This document shows positions 42,422 to 51,549 of a DNA stretch of 64,000 bases, one piece after another. Both the position numbers and the translations under genes were made by a program. This DNA is from Candidatus Rhodoblastus alkanivorans. GTDB lineage: Bacteria > Pseudomonadota > Alphaproteobacteria > Rhizobiales > Beijerinckiaceae. Position 1 is the stretch's first letter, and the number at the start of each line of letters is the position of its first letter. Location: contig NZ_JAIVFP010000001.1 of assembly GCF_022760755.1 (NCBI RefSeq), positions 1,133,501-1,197,500 on the forward strand. The letters run 5' to 3'. The notes below the pieces were generated by a model. It did not search any database, had not been told where the DNA came from, and saw only the letters and a list, made by a program, of their open reading frames with translations.

Positions 42422-43372
42422 TCAATTTTGTTCGGCGGCGCCGGCGAGTTCCAGGAATCGCGCGAGCGGCATTTCCTCATTGTCCACGCGCTCCGCCACT
42501 TTCAGTGTGTAATGGCCTTTGCCTTGGCCGAGTTCGCACCAGAACAGGGGCTGGCCCTTGCAGTCGAGGCGGATCTTGGTGTCGACGGAGGCTTTGAGCG
42601 GGAGAATGTGGCCGACGCGCCAGCCGGAAATTTCGCCAAGCGTGAGTTCATTTTCGTCGAGAATCGCGAAAGCCGAGACTTCCGCCTTTTCGATTCCCGC
42701 CCGCATCATCTTCTGCCAGCGCGGGTCGCTCGCCGAACCGTCGCTCGACAAGTCGCGCGACAATTGCTGGCGGATGGGCGTGAGCGCGGGCTGGGGAATG
42801 ACCACGAACATCTGGCCGCCGATATCCATGGCCTGGATCAGGATCTTGGCGATCACCCCGAGCACGTTGCGGCGTCCCATGACGGTGAAGTCCATCCGCG
42901 TCTCGACCCGTTCGAGCCGGAATTTGGTGGCGATGATCGGCCCGAAAGCGGAATGAAGCGCTTCGGCGGCAATTTCGAAGACCGTCTGCGCGACGCGGGT
43001 TTCGAGCGTCGAGAAATTGCGGTCGTCGTCGTAGGGCGGCTCCTTGCTGTCGCCGCCGAGCAGGACCTCCATCAGCGAGAAGATGCAGCGCCGGTCGAGG
43101 CCGACGAGAATGCGGGCGTCGAGCTCCGGCGAATAGAGAATCGCGGCCACGCTGCCGTCATAGGCGTCGAGCGCGTCCCACACATGGTCGGTCGCGATCG
43201 AATTCACGAAGCAGGTCAGGATCGCCGGCGAATAGGGGCGCAAGCCCTCCGCGCAGGCGGTCGCAAGCCGATCGAAGATCAGCGTGAGCATCGGCAGGCG
43301 CTCGACGCTCAGGCCCGGATTGTCGAGCAGTCTTTCGGCGGCGGGCGCCGCGGATTCGGTCTTGGCGTCCAT
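42422..43372 (-). CDS. fliM: flagellar motor switch protein FliM
   Basis: FliM binds CheY-P and, with FliG and FliN, sets the direction or speed of rotation. The 316-residue protein has the middle domain (ALDAYDGSVAAILYSPELDARILVGLDRRCIFSLMEVLLGG) and a C-terminal SpoA domain (WRVGHILPLKASVDTKIRLDCKGQPLFWCELGQGKGHYTLKV). As in other rhizobia the N-terminal CheY-binding peptide is divergent. It lies three bases after motA. Confidence 0.92.
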   Translation of the reverse strand: MDAKTESAAPAAERLLDNPGLSVERLPMLTLIFDRLATACAEGLRPYSPAILTCFVNSIATDHVWDALDAYDGSVAAILYSPELDARILVGLDRRCIFSLMEVLLGGDSKEPPYDDDRNFSTLETRVAQTVFEIAAEALHSAFGPIIATKFRLERVETRMDFTVMGRRNVLGVIAKILIQAMDIGGQMFVVIPQPALTPIRQQLSRDLSSDGSASDPRWQKMMRAGIEKAEVSAFAILDENELTLGEISGWRVGHILPLKASVDTKIRLDCKGQPLFWCELGQGKGHYTLKVAERVDNEEMPLARFLELAGAAEQN

Positions 43373-43375
43373 GGG

Positions 43376-44248
43376 CTAGGCCGCCTGCCTATCGGCGCCG
43401 CCGGAAGTGGTTTCGTTCTCCACTTCGTCGATGGTCGGGCGCTCTTTGGCGGGAATGGTCTTGCGGCCGAATTCGACGGCGATCTGCGGCATCGCGCCGT
43501 TCATATAGGCGAGCAGCGTCTGTTTCACGAGAATGAACAGGCGCAGCTGCTTGTTGCGCGTGGCCTTGATGAGCAGCGCCACCGGCGCGACAATGCCATA
43601 GGAGGCGAAAATGCCGGAAAAGGTGCCAACCAGCGCCGCGCCGATGAGCCCGCCGAGCACTTCAGGCCCCTGGTCGAGCGCGCCCATGGCGTGGATGATG
43701 CCGAGCACCGCGGCCACGATGCCCAGCGCCGGAAAGCCGTCGGCCACCGTGGTCAGAGCGTTGTACGGCTTCAGCTTGTCATAGGTGATGGTCTGGATTT
43801 CCTCGTCCATCAGCGCCTCGATCTCATAGGAGCGTGCGGAGCCGATGATGATCAGCCGGCAATAGTCGCAGACGAATCCGAGGAGCAGCTTGTTGGCGAG
43901 CACCTTGGGATGGGCGCGGAAAATTTCGGATTCGCCGGGATTGTCGATATGGCCTTCGACCTCGCCGCGCGACTTGCCGCGCATTTCGCGCATCAGCGCG
44001 TGAAGAAGCGACAGAAGATCGAGAAAATCCTTCTGTTTCGGGCCCTTGCCGGCGATGGCCTCTACGATCGCGGAGCCGGAATCCTTGATCACCGGCACGG
44101 GATTGGCGACGACGAAAATGCCGAGCGCGGCGCCGCCGAGAATGAGGAACTCGAAGGGCTGGAGCAGGGTGTGGAGATGGCCGCCGAGCGCCGCATAGCC
44201 GCCCAGCATGCAGCCGAAGGAAATGACAAGGCCGACGACGAAATTCAA
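43376..44248 (-). CDS. motA: flagellar stator protein MotA
   Basis: MotA is the stator subunit with four helices that couples proton flow to rotation. The TTG at 44248 is chosen: it has GGAG seven bases upstream and gives [47 protein letters not shown], aligned with family N-termini. The ATG at 44374 adds 42 non-conserved residues. At 290 residues it is normal. Its partner motB is not in the window, as in rhizobia where motA and motBC are apart. First gene of the leftward motor operon. Confidence 0.94.
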   Translation of the reverse strand: MNFVVGLVISFGCMLGGYAALGGHLHTLLQPFEFLILGGAALGIFVVANPVPVIKDSGSAIVEAIAGKGPKQKDFLDLLSLLHALMREMRGKSRGEVEGHIDNPGESEIFRAHPKVLANKLLLGFVCDYCRLIIIGSARSYEIEALMDEEIQTITYDKLKPYNALTTVADGFPALGIVAAVLGIIHAMGALDQGPEVLGGLIGAALVGTFSGIFASYGIVAPVALLIKATRNKQLRLFILVKQTLLAYMNGAMPQIAVEFGRKTIPAKERPTIDEVENETTSGGADRQAA

Positions 44249-44294
44249 GGCCGCGCTCCGCTTGGTTGGACCGCGCCCATTAGGCTCATTCGGG

Positions 44295-44308
44295 CTTGCG
44301 CGAGGCTT
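44295..44308 (-). promoter_or_regulatory. near-match to flagellar regulon motif upstream of motA
   Basis: On the minus strand AAGCCTCGCGCAAG matches CAGYY-N4-GCAAG except for the first base, and ends 46 bases before the motA TTG. Weaker than the five exact copies. Confidence 0.42.
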
Positions 44309-44422
44309 AAACCGCGGAAGCAGGATCTGCGAAAAACGCTCGCCGGCCTTCAGACGAAAATCCAGCCAAAACAAGAGAAACCCAGCGGGACTTCATCGGC
44401 GGGCCGGCGACGTCCCTGGCAG

Positions 44423-44438
44423 GTCAGCCTGGAGCAAG
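44423..44438 (+). promoter_or_regulatory. flagellar regulon motif upstream of flgF
   Basis: GTCAGCCTGGAGCAAG matches GNCAGYY-N4-GCAAG and ends 58 bases before flgF. It shares CAGCCTGG with the flgB copy. Confidence 0.6.
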
Positions 44439-44496
44439 CGCCCTTGGGTGTGATGTGGCCGGCTGCGCGGCTGGCGCGCAGGTCACGGACGCCCCG

Positions 44497-45222
44497 ATGC
44501 AATCGAGTATCTATGTCGCGCTCTCGGGTCAGGTCGCCTTGCAGAAGCGGCTCGACACGATCGCCAACAACATCGCCAACATGAATACGGCCGGCTATCG
44601 CGCCGAGGAGGTGACCTTTTCCACCGTGCTCTCGCGCGCGGGGGCGGAGCCCACCGCTTTCGCGACGAGCGGCGAGAGCTATATTTCGCGCCAGGGCGGG
44701 GAGCTGATTTCGACAGGCAATCCGCTCGACATCGCGGTGCAGGGCGAGGGATGGTTCGCGCTGCGGACGCCGGACGGCGTCGTCTATACCCGCGACGGCC
44801 GCCTGCACATGGACGAAGGCGGGACGTTGCGCAGCGTCGACAATTATCCGATTCTCGACGCCGGCGGCGCCTCCATCATGCTCGATCCATCGGGCGGGGC
44901 GCCGACAATTTCCCAGGACGGGATGATCAGCCAGAACGGCGCCCAGATTGGCGCCGTGGGCCTGTTCTCCATCGATCCCGCGGCGCGGCTGAGTCGCTAC
45001 GAGAATTCTTCCGTCAGGCCTGACATTCCCGCGACGCCGGTGCTGGATTTCACCAACAATGGCGTGGCCCAGGGCATGACCGAAGGCTCGAATGTCAATC
45101 CGGTGCTGGAAATGACCCGGATGATCGACGTTTCTCGGGCCTTCGACAGTTCGGCCAATGCGACCCAATCGACCGAAAATTCGTTCCTCGACGCCATCAA
45201 AACGCTTGGGGCGACCTCGTGA
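44497..45222 (+). CDS. flgF: proximal rod protein FlgF
   Basis: FlgF is a rod component of the basal body. The 241-residue protein begins MQSSIYVALSGQVALQKRLDTIANNIANMNTAGYRAEEV, the family N-terminus, and ends with MTRMIDVSRAFDSSANATQSTENSFLDAIKTLG. The ATG at 44497 is chosen over the longer reading from 44455. It is divergent from motA and followed 15 bases later by fliI. Confidence 0.94.
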   Translation: MQSSIYVALSGQVALQKRLDTIANNIANMNTAGYRAEEVTFSTVLSRAGAEPTAFATSGESYISRQGGELISTGNPLDIAVQGEGWFALRTPDGVVYTRDGRLHMDEGGTLRSVDNYPILDAGGASIMLDPSGGAPTISQDGMISQNGAQIGAVGLFSIDPAARLSRYENSSVRPDIPATPVLDFTNNGVAQGMTEGSNVNPVLEMTRMIDVSRAFDSSANATQSTENSFLDAIKTLGATS

Positions 45223-45237
45223 CGGCGGAAGCCTGAA

Positions 45238-46590
45238 ATGCAGGCGCTGGAGCAATTGCTGCGCGAGGTCCAGGAGGCCGAATTACGGCTCGATCCGGTG
45301 CGCGTCGGCGGAACCATCACCGAGGTCGGGCCCTCGGCCTATCGCGTCGCGGGCCTGTCGCGGCTCTTGAAACTCGGCGACGTCGTCTGCATCGACGGCG
45401 ACGCGCGGGGCGCGCCCGGCGAGGTTGTGCGCATCGACGCGCAGGCCGTGACGGTGAAGAGTTTCGACTCCCGGGTTCAGGCCGGCGTCGGCCATCTCGC
45501 CTTCCGCTCGCGGCCGATGCGGCTCAAGCCGCATCGCTCCTGGAAGGGGCGGGTGCTCAATGCGCTCGGCCGGCCGGTCGACGGGCTTGGGCCGTTGCTC
45601 GAAGGCCCGCGCTCCGTGCCGATCGACGCCGAGCCGCCCGCCGCGATGCGGCGCGAAAGGGTGCGCCGCCCGGTCAAGAGCGGCATTCGTGTCGTGGATT
45701 TCTTCACCCCGATTTGCGCCGGTCAGCGCATCGGCATTTTCGCGGGATCGGGCGTCGGCAAATCGACCGTTCTCGCCATGCTGGCGGGCTCGCCCGGCTT
45801 CGACAGCGTGGTGATCGCGCTCGTCGGGGAGCGCGGACGCGAGGTGCGCGAATTTCTCGACGACGCTCTCGGCGAGAATCGCAAGCTGGCGATCACCGTG
45901 GTCGCCACTGGCGACGAGAGCGCGATGATGCGCCGGCTTGCGCCGAAAACCGCGATGAGCATCGCCGAATATCTGCGCGACCAGGGCGAGTCGGTTCTGC
46001 TCATCGTCGATTCGATCACACGCTTCGCCCATGCCGCGCGCGACGTGGCGCTCGCCGCCGGCGAGCCGGCGGTGGCGCGCGGCTATGCGCCGAGCGTTTT
46101 TTCCGAACTGCCGAAGCTTTTGGAGCGCGCAGGGCCCGGGGAGGCTGGGGGCGGCTCGATCACCGGCGTGTTTTCGGTGCTCGTCGATGGCGACGACCAC
46201 AATGATCCGGTCGCCGACAATATTCGCGGCGCGCTCGACGGCCATATCGTGCTCGATCGCGCCATCGCCGACCAGGGGCGCTATCCGGCGGTCAATGTGC
46301 TGTCCTCGGTGTCGCGGCTGGCGCATCATGTCTGGACCAAGGAGCAGCGGACGCTGGTGATGAAATTGCGCGCGATGATCGCGCGTTATGAATCCTCGCG
46401 CGACCTGCGCCTCATGGGCGGCTATCACGCCGGCGCCGATCCACTGATGGATCAGGCCGTGATTTTCGTTCCCAAAATCTACGAGGCCATGGGGCAGTCG
46501 CTCGATGACCAGCCGAGCGCGGACGCCTTTCGCGAGCTTGCCGACACCCTGCAGGGCGACAAAGGCGCCGAACCGGGGAGGAAGGAATGA
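45238..46590 (+). CDS. fliI: flagellar export ATPase FliI
   Basis: FliI is the ATPase of the flagellar type III export system. The 450-residue protein has the Walker A GIFAGSGVGKST, the catalytic Glu region (LVGERGREVREFLDDAL), Walker B SVLLIVDSITRFAHAARDVALAAGEP and the family segment GYAPSVFSELPKLLERAG. Length is normal. It overlaps the following hypothetical gene by four bases (ATGA). Confidence 0.97.
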   Translation: MQALEQLLREVQEAELRLDPVRVGGTITEVGPSAYRVAGLSRLLKLGDVVCIDGDARGAPGEVVRIDAQAVTVKSFDSRVQAGVGHLAFRSRPMRLKPHRSWKGRVLNALGRPVDGLGPLLEGPRSVPIDAEPPAAMRRERVRRPVKSGIRVVDFFTPICAGQRIGIFAGSGVGKSTVLAMLAGSPGFDSVVIALVGERGREVREFLDDALGENRKLAITVVATGDESAMMRRLAPKTAMSIAEYLRDQGESVLLIVDSITRFAHAARDVALAAGEPAVARGYAPSVFSELPKLLERAGPGEAGGGSITGVFSVLVDGDDHNDPVADNIRGALDGHIVLDRAIADQGRYPAVNVLSSVSRLAHHVWTKEQRTLVMKLRAMIARYESSRDLRLMGGYHAGADPLMDQAVIFVPKIYEAMGQSLDDQPSADAFRELADTLQGDKGAEPGRKE

Positions 46591-47093
46591 ACGACCTCGC
46601 GCTGAAGTCGGTCGGTCTCGCCTGCGCGGCGGGATCGGTCTGGTTCGCGGTCTTCATGTTCAACCATCAGGAAGGCGGGCCGCGAATCTACGCCATGAAG
46701 GATTTCGCGATCTTCGCCCAGCCCAACCGCGTCAAGGCGGTCGAGGCCGCGGTGCGGGCCGCGGCGGCCGAGGACCGGACGCGCAAGGCCCACAGATCGA
46801 TCACGATCGACATGACGCCGGTCGGCGCCGTGCCAGCGCGCTCCGAGGCGAAGGATCCGCCCGAGCGTCACAAGGTCCGCATCGTCGAGCTCAACGACGA
46901 CAATGCTTTGCTTGAAAGCGACAGCGGGTTTCGCCGGGTTCGGGTCGGCGACGAAAGTCCGGAAATCGGCCGGATCATCGCCATACGCAGCATGGGCGAC
47001 TATTGGGTGGTGGTGGCGAGCCAGCGCTCCCTGGCCCAGGTTGCGCCCGAGATCGGGCCGGACAGCGCGGGCGGAGAGGTGGAGAGGCCGTGA
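46587..47093 (+). CDS. hypothetical membrane-anchored protein after fliI
   Basis: A 168-residue protein, unrecognised by family. It has one N-terminal membrane segment (SVGLACAAGSVWFAVFMFN) and a periplasmic or cytoplasmic domain. Its second half (KVRIVELNDDNALLESDSGFRRVRVGDESPEIGRIIAIRSMGDYWVVVASQ) looks like a small beta domain of the kind in secretion pilot proteins. The start overlaps the fliI stop by four bases, so it is translated with fliI. Rhizobial clusters also carry an unnamed gene at this position, which supports a flagellar role by synteny only. Confidence 0.7.
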   Translation: MNDLALKSVGLACAAGSVWFAVFMFNHQEGGPRIYAMKDFAIFAQPNRVKAVEAAVRAAAAEDRTRKAHRSITIDMTPVGAVPARSEAKDPPERHKVRIVELNDDNALLESDSGFRRVRVGDESPEIGRIIAIRSMGDYWVVVASQRSLAQVAPEIGPDSAGGEVERP

Positions 47094-47099
47094 CGCCCC

Positions 47100-48143
47100 T
47101 CAAGCCGAAAGTCCGACCAGGGCGTTGATCCGCCTGCCAATGTCGCCTACGGCGAGAATTTCGTCGGCGCCGCCGCATTCGGCGACGGCCCGAGGCATGC
47201 CCCAGACGGCGGAGGAAGCCTGGTCCTGCGCGATCACGTGGGCGCCGGCCTCCTTGAGCTTCAAGAATCCCCTGGCGCCGTCATTGCCCATGCCGGTGAG
47301 CATGATCGCCAGCACATTGCCGCCATAACCCGCGGCGACGCTGTCCGCGAGTACGTCGACGCTCGGCTTGTAAAGGCTTTCGCCCTGGTCGGCGGAAATT
47401 TTCGTGCGGCCGCTGGCGACGCGGAACTGCATGCCGCCAGGGCCGACATAAACGCCGCCCGGCGCGAGCGCCATCTCGTCCGAGGCCTCGACGATTTTCA
47501 GCGCGCAATGTTCGGCGAGCCATTTCGACATGGCGGATGTGAATTGCGGCGGCATGTGCTGGGCGACGACGATCGGCGCCGGAAAATGCGCGGGCAGACG
47601 TTCGAGCACCTGCAGCAAGGCCCGCGGGCCGCCGGTGCTGCTGCCGATGACGACGATGCGCGGCCGCAACTGGCCGACGCGCGGTTTGCGCGCGGCGAGC
47701 GGCGCCCGCGGCGCCGCGACCGCCACCGTCGGCGCCAGACGCGCCCGCGCCGCCCCGACGACTGCGAATAATTTTTCGTGCAGATTCTCGAAGCCGCCCT
47801 TCTTGGGGATGAAGTCCATCGCGCCATATTGCAGCGCCTGGATCGTCGTCTTGGCGCCGGCCTCGGTCTGGGCGCTGACCATGATGACGGGAATCGAGGT
47901 TTGCGCGAGGATCTGGCGTAGCGCCTCGATTCCATTCATTTCGGGCATTTCGACGTCCATGGTGATGACGTCGGGCCGGAGCTCCAGCGCCTTGGCGACG
48001 CCCTCGCGGCCGTTCGTCGCCGCGCCGATGACCTGGAATCGGGCCTCGCGCTGGATATGGCGCGTGATCGCGCTGCGCATGAAGCTGGAATCGTCGACGA
48101 CGAGAACGCGAATCGGCGAAATCGCGGGCTTTCGGGTCAGCAT
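47100..48143 (-). CDS. cheB: chemotaxis methylesterase CheB
   Basis: CheB demethylates and deamidates chemoreceptors when phosphorylated by CheA. The 347-residue protein has an N-terminal receiver domain (phospho-acceptor D63 in VITMDVEMPEM) and a C-terminal esterase domain with the catalytic residues Ser (IGSSTGGPRALL), His (VAQHMPPQFT) and Asp (LTGMGNDGARG). The ATG at 48143 is chosen; the reading further upstream is not domain-like. It is the only che gene on the minus strand and is divergent from the rest. Confidence 0.95.
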   Translation of the reverse strand: MLTRKPAISPIRVLVVDDSSFMRSAITRHIQREARFQVIGAATNGREGVAKALELRPDVITMDVEMPEMNGIEALRQILAQTSIPVIMVSAQTEAGAKTTIQALQYGAMDFIPKKGGFENLHEKLFAVVGAARARLAPTVAVAAPRAPLAARKPRVGQLRPRIVVIGSSTGGPRALLQVLERLPAHFPAPIVVAQHMPPQFTSAMSKWLAEHCALKIVEASDEMALAPGGVYVGPGGMQFRVASGRTKISADQGESLYKPSVDVLADSVAAGYGGNVLAIMLTGMGNDGARGFLKLKEAGAHVIAQDQASSAVWGMPRAVAECGGADEILAVGDIGRRINALVGLSA

Positions 48144-48347
48144 TTTGGAAACCCGCTCCTGTTCGAAAGTGCGCCCGCGTCGGTGCGGGCCGGTCAAGGT
48201 CGTGCCGGGCTGCGGGCTGCAAAGCCGGCGCTCGATCGCCGGCAAAGGATGCCGCCTGTTCGTTAAAAAAGCACAACTTAGAATTGTATATCTCCGAAAG
48301 AACGAAAAATTTCAGCGACGTCCGGATAAGGCGGCGTGTCGGGCTGG

Positions 48348-48396
48348 GTTGTAACCATTTTTTATCGTGTTGCGCGCAATAACCATAAAACACAAC
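48348..48396. promoter_or_regulatory. imperfect dyad in the cheB-che intergenic region
   Basis: TTGCGCGCAA (48370-48379, a perfect palindrome) is flanked by TTTTAT (48360-48365) and ATAAAA (48385-48390), with GTTGT and ACAAC outside. It lies 20 bases before the rightward che start in an AT-rich stretch. It may be an operator, but this is weak. Confidence 0.3.
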
Positions 48397-48416
48397 TAAA
48401 ACGGGTAGTTCGAACG

Positions 48417-48950
48417 ATGTCGAAACACGGGGCGGCGCATCAGGAGGGGGTTGGTGTTTGCGACCATCATGGACGCGAGGCCTCGTTGGGGTTCGTGAAC
48501 CAGTCAACCGGCCTCGCCAACGACTATCTGAATGTATTCAACGAGATCCTTCTTCTGCTGGAATTCCTTCCGACCATGCCCGAAATGACGGACGAGGCCC
48601 TCGCCTGGCAGCCGCGCAGCTATCGGGAATATTTCCTGCAGTCGCCGCTTCCCGGCGCGCGCGAGGCGGTGCGTCGCTACGAGAGACTCGACCCGGCCTT
48701 GCGCGAGAGCTTCGAATCGATCCTGAAACGCCTCAATGAGATCGCTCTCGAAGCACAACGCACAGTTGCGGTGGAAATGAACGGCCCGAATTTTCCCGAA
48801 TCGATCGCGGAGCCCTGCGAGACCACGGCGGCAGCGATGCGCGCCGGCCTCGCCTATGTGGCGCGTCTGATCAATGAAGGACCGTCCGACGAGTGTCGGG
48901 AGAAAAAGACGACGAAATCGACCAATGAGCGGAAGCAGAGCCATGGATGA
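48417..48950 (+). CDS. hypothetical protein co-transcribed with cheA
   Basis: A 177-residue soluble protein that I do not recognise. The middle is helical (STGLANDYLNVFNEILLLLEFLPTMPEMTDEALAWQPRSYREYF, then ARRYERLDPALRESFESILKRLNEIALEAQRTV-like sequence) and the C-terminus is Lys/Glu-rich. The ATG at 48417 is chosen over 48336. Its stop overlaps the cheA start by eight bases, a strong sign of coupling. A role in chemotaxis is inferred from position; no phosphatase motif such as CheZ is clear. Confidence 0.7.
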   Translation: MSKHGAAHQEGVGVCDHHGREASLGFVNQSTGLANDYLNVFNEILLLLEFLPTMPEMTDEALAWQPRSYREYFLQSPLPGAREAVRRYERLDPALRESFESILKRLNEIALEAQRTVAVEMNGPNFPESIAEPCETTAAAMRAGLAYVARLINEGPSDECREKKTTKSTNERKQSHG

Positions 48951-51549
48951 AATGTTGAAGGAATTCCTCGCCGAATCCGCCGAGCAGATCGAGGCGGCGT
49001 CGGCGCAGATCGTGGCCTTCGAGCGTCATCCCGAGGATGCGGGCCTGATCGCCAGCATTTTCCGCCTCGTCCATACCATCAAGGGCACCTGCGGCTTCCT
49101 TGGCCTGAACCGGCTCCAGCGGCTCACCCACGCGGCGGAAAACCTGATCGGGGCTTTGCGCGAGGGCGCCGACGCGACTCCCGAGGTCGTTTCAGCTGTT
49201 CTCGCGGCGGTCGATCGCGTCAAGGCGCTGCTCGCCGAGCTGGAGGAAAAGGGCTGCGAAGGCGAGGGTGACGATTCCGACATGATCGCTCTGCTCGAGG
49301 AGCGGGTGGTCGAGTGCCGCGGCGCCGCTGTCGAGGAGGAAGCCCCGGCGGCGGCGCCCATTTCCGAACCGGAGCCCGAACCCGAGCGCGTCGTAGCAGC
49401 GGCGCCGGTCGCGCCGGAGGCTGAAACGCGGCAAACGCCCGCGGCGATCGGATCCGTCAAAAACGCTCACGCCGGCGCCCCGGCCGCCGAGACGGCGCCC
49501 GGCAAGCGCGCCGAGACGATCCGCATCAATCTGAACACGCTCGAGCGCATCATGCAGCTCGTCTCGGAACTGGTTCTGACCCGGAACCAGCTCCTCGAGA
49601 TCACGCGCCACCATGCGGACGAGACGCTCAAGTCGCCGTTGCAGCGTCTCTCGGCCATGACGTCCGACCTGCAGGACGCCGTGATGCGCGCCCGCATGCA
49701 GCCGGTCGAGCGTGTTTTCACCAATCTGCCGCGCATGATCCGCGATCTCGCGACCGATCTGGACAAGAAGATCAATCTGGTCACCGACGGCGGCGACACC
49801 GAACTCGACCGCCAGCTCATCGAGCTGATCCGCGATCCGCTCACCCATCTCGTGCGCAATTGCGCCGACCACGGCATCGAACCGCCGGAAGAGCGCGTCC
49901 GCCTCGGCAAGCCGGCGGCGGGAACGGTGCGTGTCGCGGCTTCGCACGAGGCCGGCCAGATTACGATCGAGATCAGCGACGACGGGCGCGGGCTCAACAA
50001 GGAGCGGATCAAGGAGAAGGCGCTCGCGCGGGGTCTGGCGACGACCCAGCAGCTCGAACGGATGGGCGACGACGAGATCCATCGCTTCATCTTCTCGCCG
50101 GGCTTCTCCACCGCCGAGCGCGTGACCAATGTTTCCGGCCGCGGCGTCGGCATGGACGTCGTCCGCGAGAACATTCAGGCGATCGGCGGCTCGGTGGCTC
50201 TGTCCTCGACGCCGGGGCGGGGCTCCTGTTTCGCGCTCAAAATTCCGCTGACGCTCGCCATCGCCCCGGCCCTTATCGTCGAGGCCAGCGGTCAAAGATT
50301 CGCCTTGCCGCAGCATTCGGTGGTCGAGGCCGTCGGCGTCAACGGCGGCGAGCATCGCATCGAATTCGTCCAGGGTTCGAAAATCCTGCAATTGCGCGAG
50401 GCGGTCCTTCCCATCGGCAGCCTTGCGGAACTGCTCGATCTCGCCCCGCTGGACGAGCCCGGGGCTGATCCGGAGCAGCTTGCCGTCATCATGCGCGTCG
50501 GCGCCCAGTCCTTCGGGATTACGGTTGATGCGGTCACCGACGTCCAGGAAATCGTGGTGAAGCCGATGGGCGGCTCGCTGCAGCATCTCGCCGCCTTTTC
50601 CGGCCACACCATTCTCGGCGACGGTTCGGTCGTGCTCATTCTCGACCCCAACGGCCTGCGCGAGGCTTTGGGGCTGGAGCAGTCGCGCGAGGCGGCCACG
50701 ATCGACGCGGAAAACGTCCGCGCGGCCAGCGCCGACAAGATGCGCCTCATCTATTTTCGGGCGGGCGCGGGCGTTGACAAGGTTCTGCCTCTTTCCAACG
50801 TGGCGCGGATCGAGACCGTCTCGTCGGAAAACATCGAGCTTTCGAACGGGATGATGCTCACGCATCACCAGGGCCGCCTGATGCAGATCGTCGCCGCCGC
50901 CCCCGACGTGATGGTCAAGGAGGGTGACAATACGGTCTTCGTCATTTCGCCGGACGGCGAGCCCTTCGGGCTTTTGGTCGACGGCATTCTCGATATCGTG
51001 GACGAGAAACTCGATGTCGAAATCGCCGGAGAGGCGCCGGGGATCGTCGGCGCCGCCAATTTCGGCGGCAAGGTCGTCGAACTGCTCGACATCGCTTATT
51101 TCATCGACATGCTGCGGACGCCGGGCGAAGGCGAGGTCAAGGGCAAGACCCGCTTGCTGCTGGTGGACGACGCCGCGTTTTTCCGCGACATGCTTTCGGC
51201 CACGCTGCAGGCTTCGGGCTTTGAGGTGGTCAAGGCGGAGACCGGCGCGCAAGCCGTTTCGCGCATCGCGCAGAATGCGCGCTTCGACGCTATTCTCATC
51301 GACGTTGATCTGCCCGACGGCGCTGGCTTCGAACTCGGAAGGCGCCTCCGCGACGCCGGGGCGCGCGCGCCGATGATCGCGCTCGCGCCTTTCGCCAGCC
51401 GCGAGATAATGCGCGCCGCGGAAGCGGCCGGCATGATGGCGGCCGTCGGAAAATTCCAGCGCAACCAGCTTCTCGACATCATCCGCGCCTGCGTCGCCGA
51501 CGACGGCGTCGGGGAGAGCGCCGCTTTCGCCGCAGGAGTCGCCGCATGA
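48943..51549 (+). CDS. cheA: hybrid chemotaxis histidine kinase CheA with two CheW-like domains and a receiver
   Basis: CheA autophosphorylates and passes phosphate to CheY and CheB. The 868-residue protein has an HPt domain with H44 (LVHTIKGTCGF), an Ala/Pro/Glu-rich linker with no clear P2 domain, a dimerisation helix pair (ERIMQLVSELVLTRNQLLEI) and a GHKL ATPase (HLVRNCADHGIEPPEER, DDGRGLN, GRGVGMDVV). One CheW-like domain follows (about 440-580), then a second, weaker one (about 600-730). A C-terminal receiver domain ends it (RLLLVDDAAFFRDML, Asp in AILIDVDLP). The start MDEMLKEF at 48943 is preferred to 48925. Confidence 0.95.
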   Translation: MDEMLKEFLAESAEQIEAASAQIVAFERHPEDAGLIASIFRLVHTIKGTCGFLGLNRLQRLTHAAENLIGALREGADATPEVVSAVLAAVDRVKALLAELEEKGCEGEGDDSDMIALLEERVVECRGAAVEEEAPAAAPISEPEPEPERVVAAAPVAPEAETRQTPAAIGSVKNAHAGAPAAETAPGKRAETIRINLNTLERIMQLVSELVLTRNQLLEITRHHADETLKSPLQRLSAMTSDLQDAVMRARMQPVERVFTNLPRMIRDLATDLDKKINLVTDGGDTELDRQLIELIRDPLTHLVRNCADHGIEPPEERVRLGKPAAGTVRVAASHEAGQITIEISDDGRGLNKERIKEKALARGLATTQQLERMGDDEIHRFIFSPGFSTAERVTNVSGRGVGMDVVRENIQAIGGSVALSSTPGRGSCFALKIPLTLAIAPALIVEASGQRFALPQHSVVEAVGVNGGEHRIEFVQGSKILQLREAVLPIGSLAELLDLAPLDEPGADPEQLAVIMRVGAQSFGITVDAVTDVQEIVVKPMGGSLQHLAAFSGHTILGDGSVVLILDPNGLREALGLEQSREAATIDAENVRAASADKMRLIYFRAGAGVDKVLPLSNVARIETVSSENIELSNGMMLTHHQGRLMQIVAAAPDVMVKEGDNTVFVISPDGEPFGLLVDGILDIVDEKLDVEIAGEAPGIVGAANFGGKVVELLDIAYFIDMLRTPGEGEVKGKTRLLLVDDAAFFRDMLSATLQASGFEVVKAETGAQAVSRIAQNARFDAILIDVDLPDGAGFELGRRLRDAGARAPMIALAPFASREIMRAAEAAGMMAAVGKFQRNQLLDIIRACVADDGVGESAAFAAGVAA

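Noticed and set aside
44422-44438. sigma-54 promoter reading (GG-N10-GC) of the flagellar motif
   Set aside because: Fits flgF, flgB and flhA but not flgE or motE, and lacks the TTGC half of the -12 element.
42413-44584. 723-codon plus-strand ORF
   Set aside because: Antisense of fliM and motA, which have clear family motifs and ribosome sites.
49192-51252. 686-codon minus-strand ORF
   Set aside because: Antisense shadow of cheA, a product of high GC.
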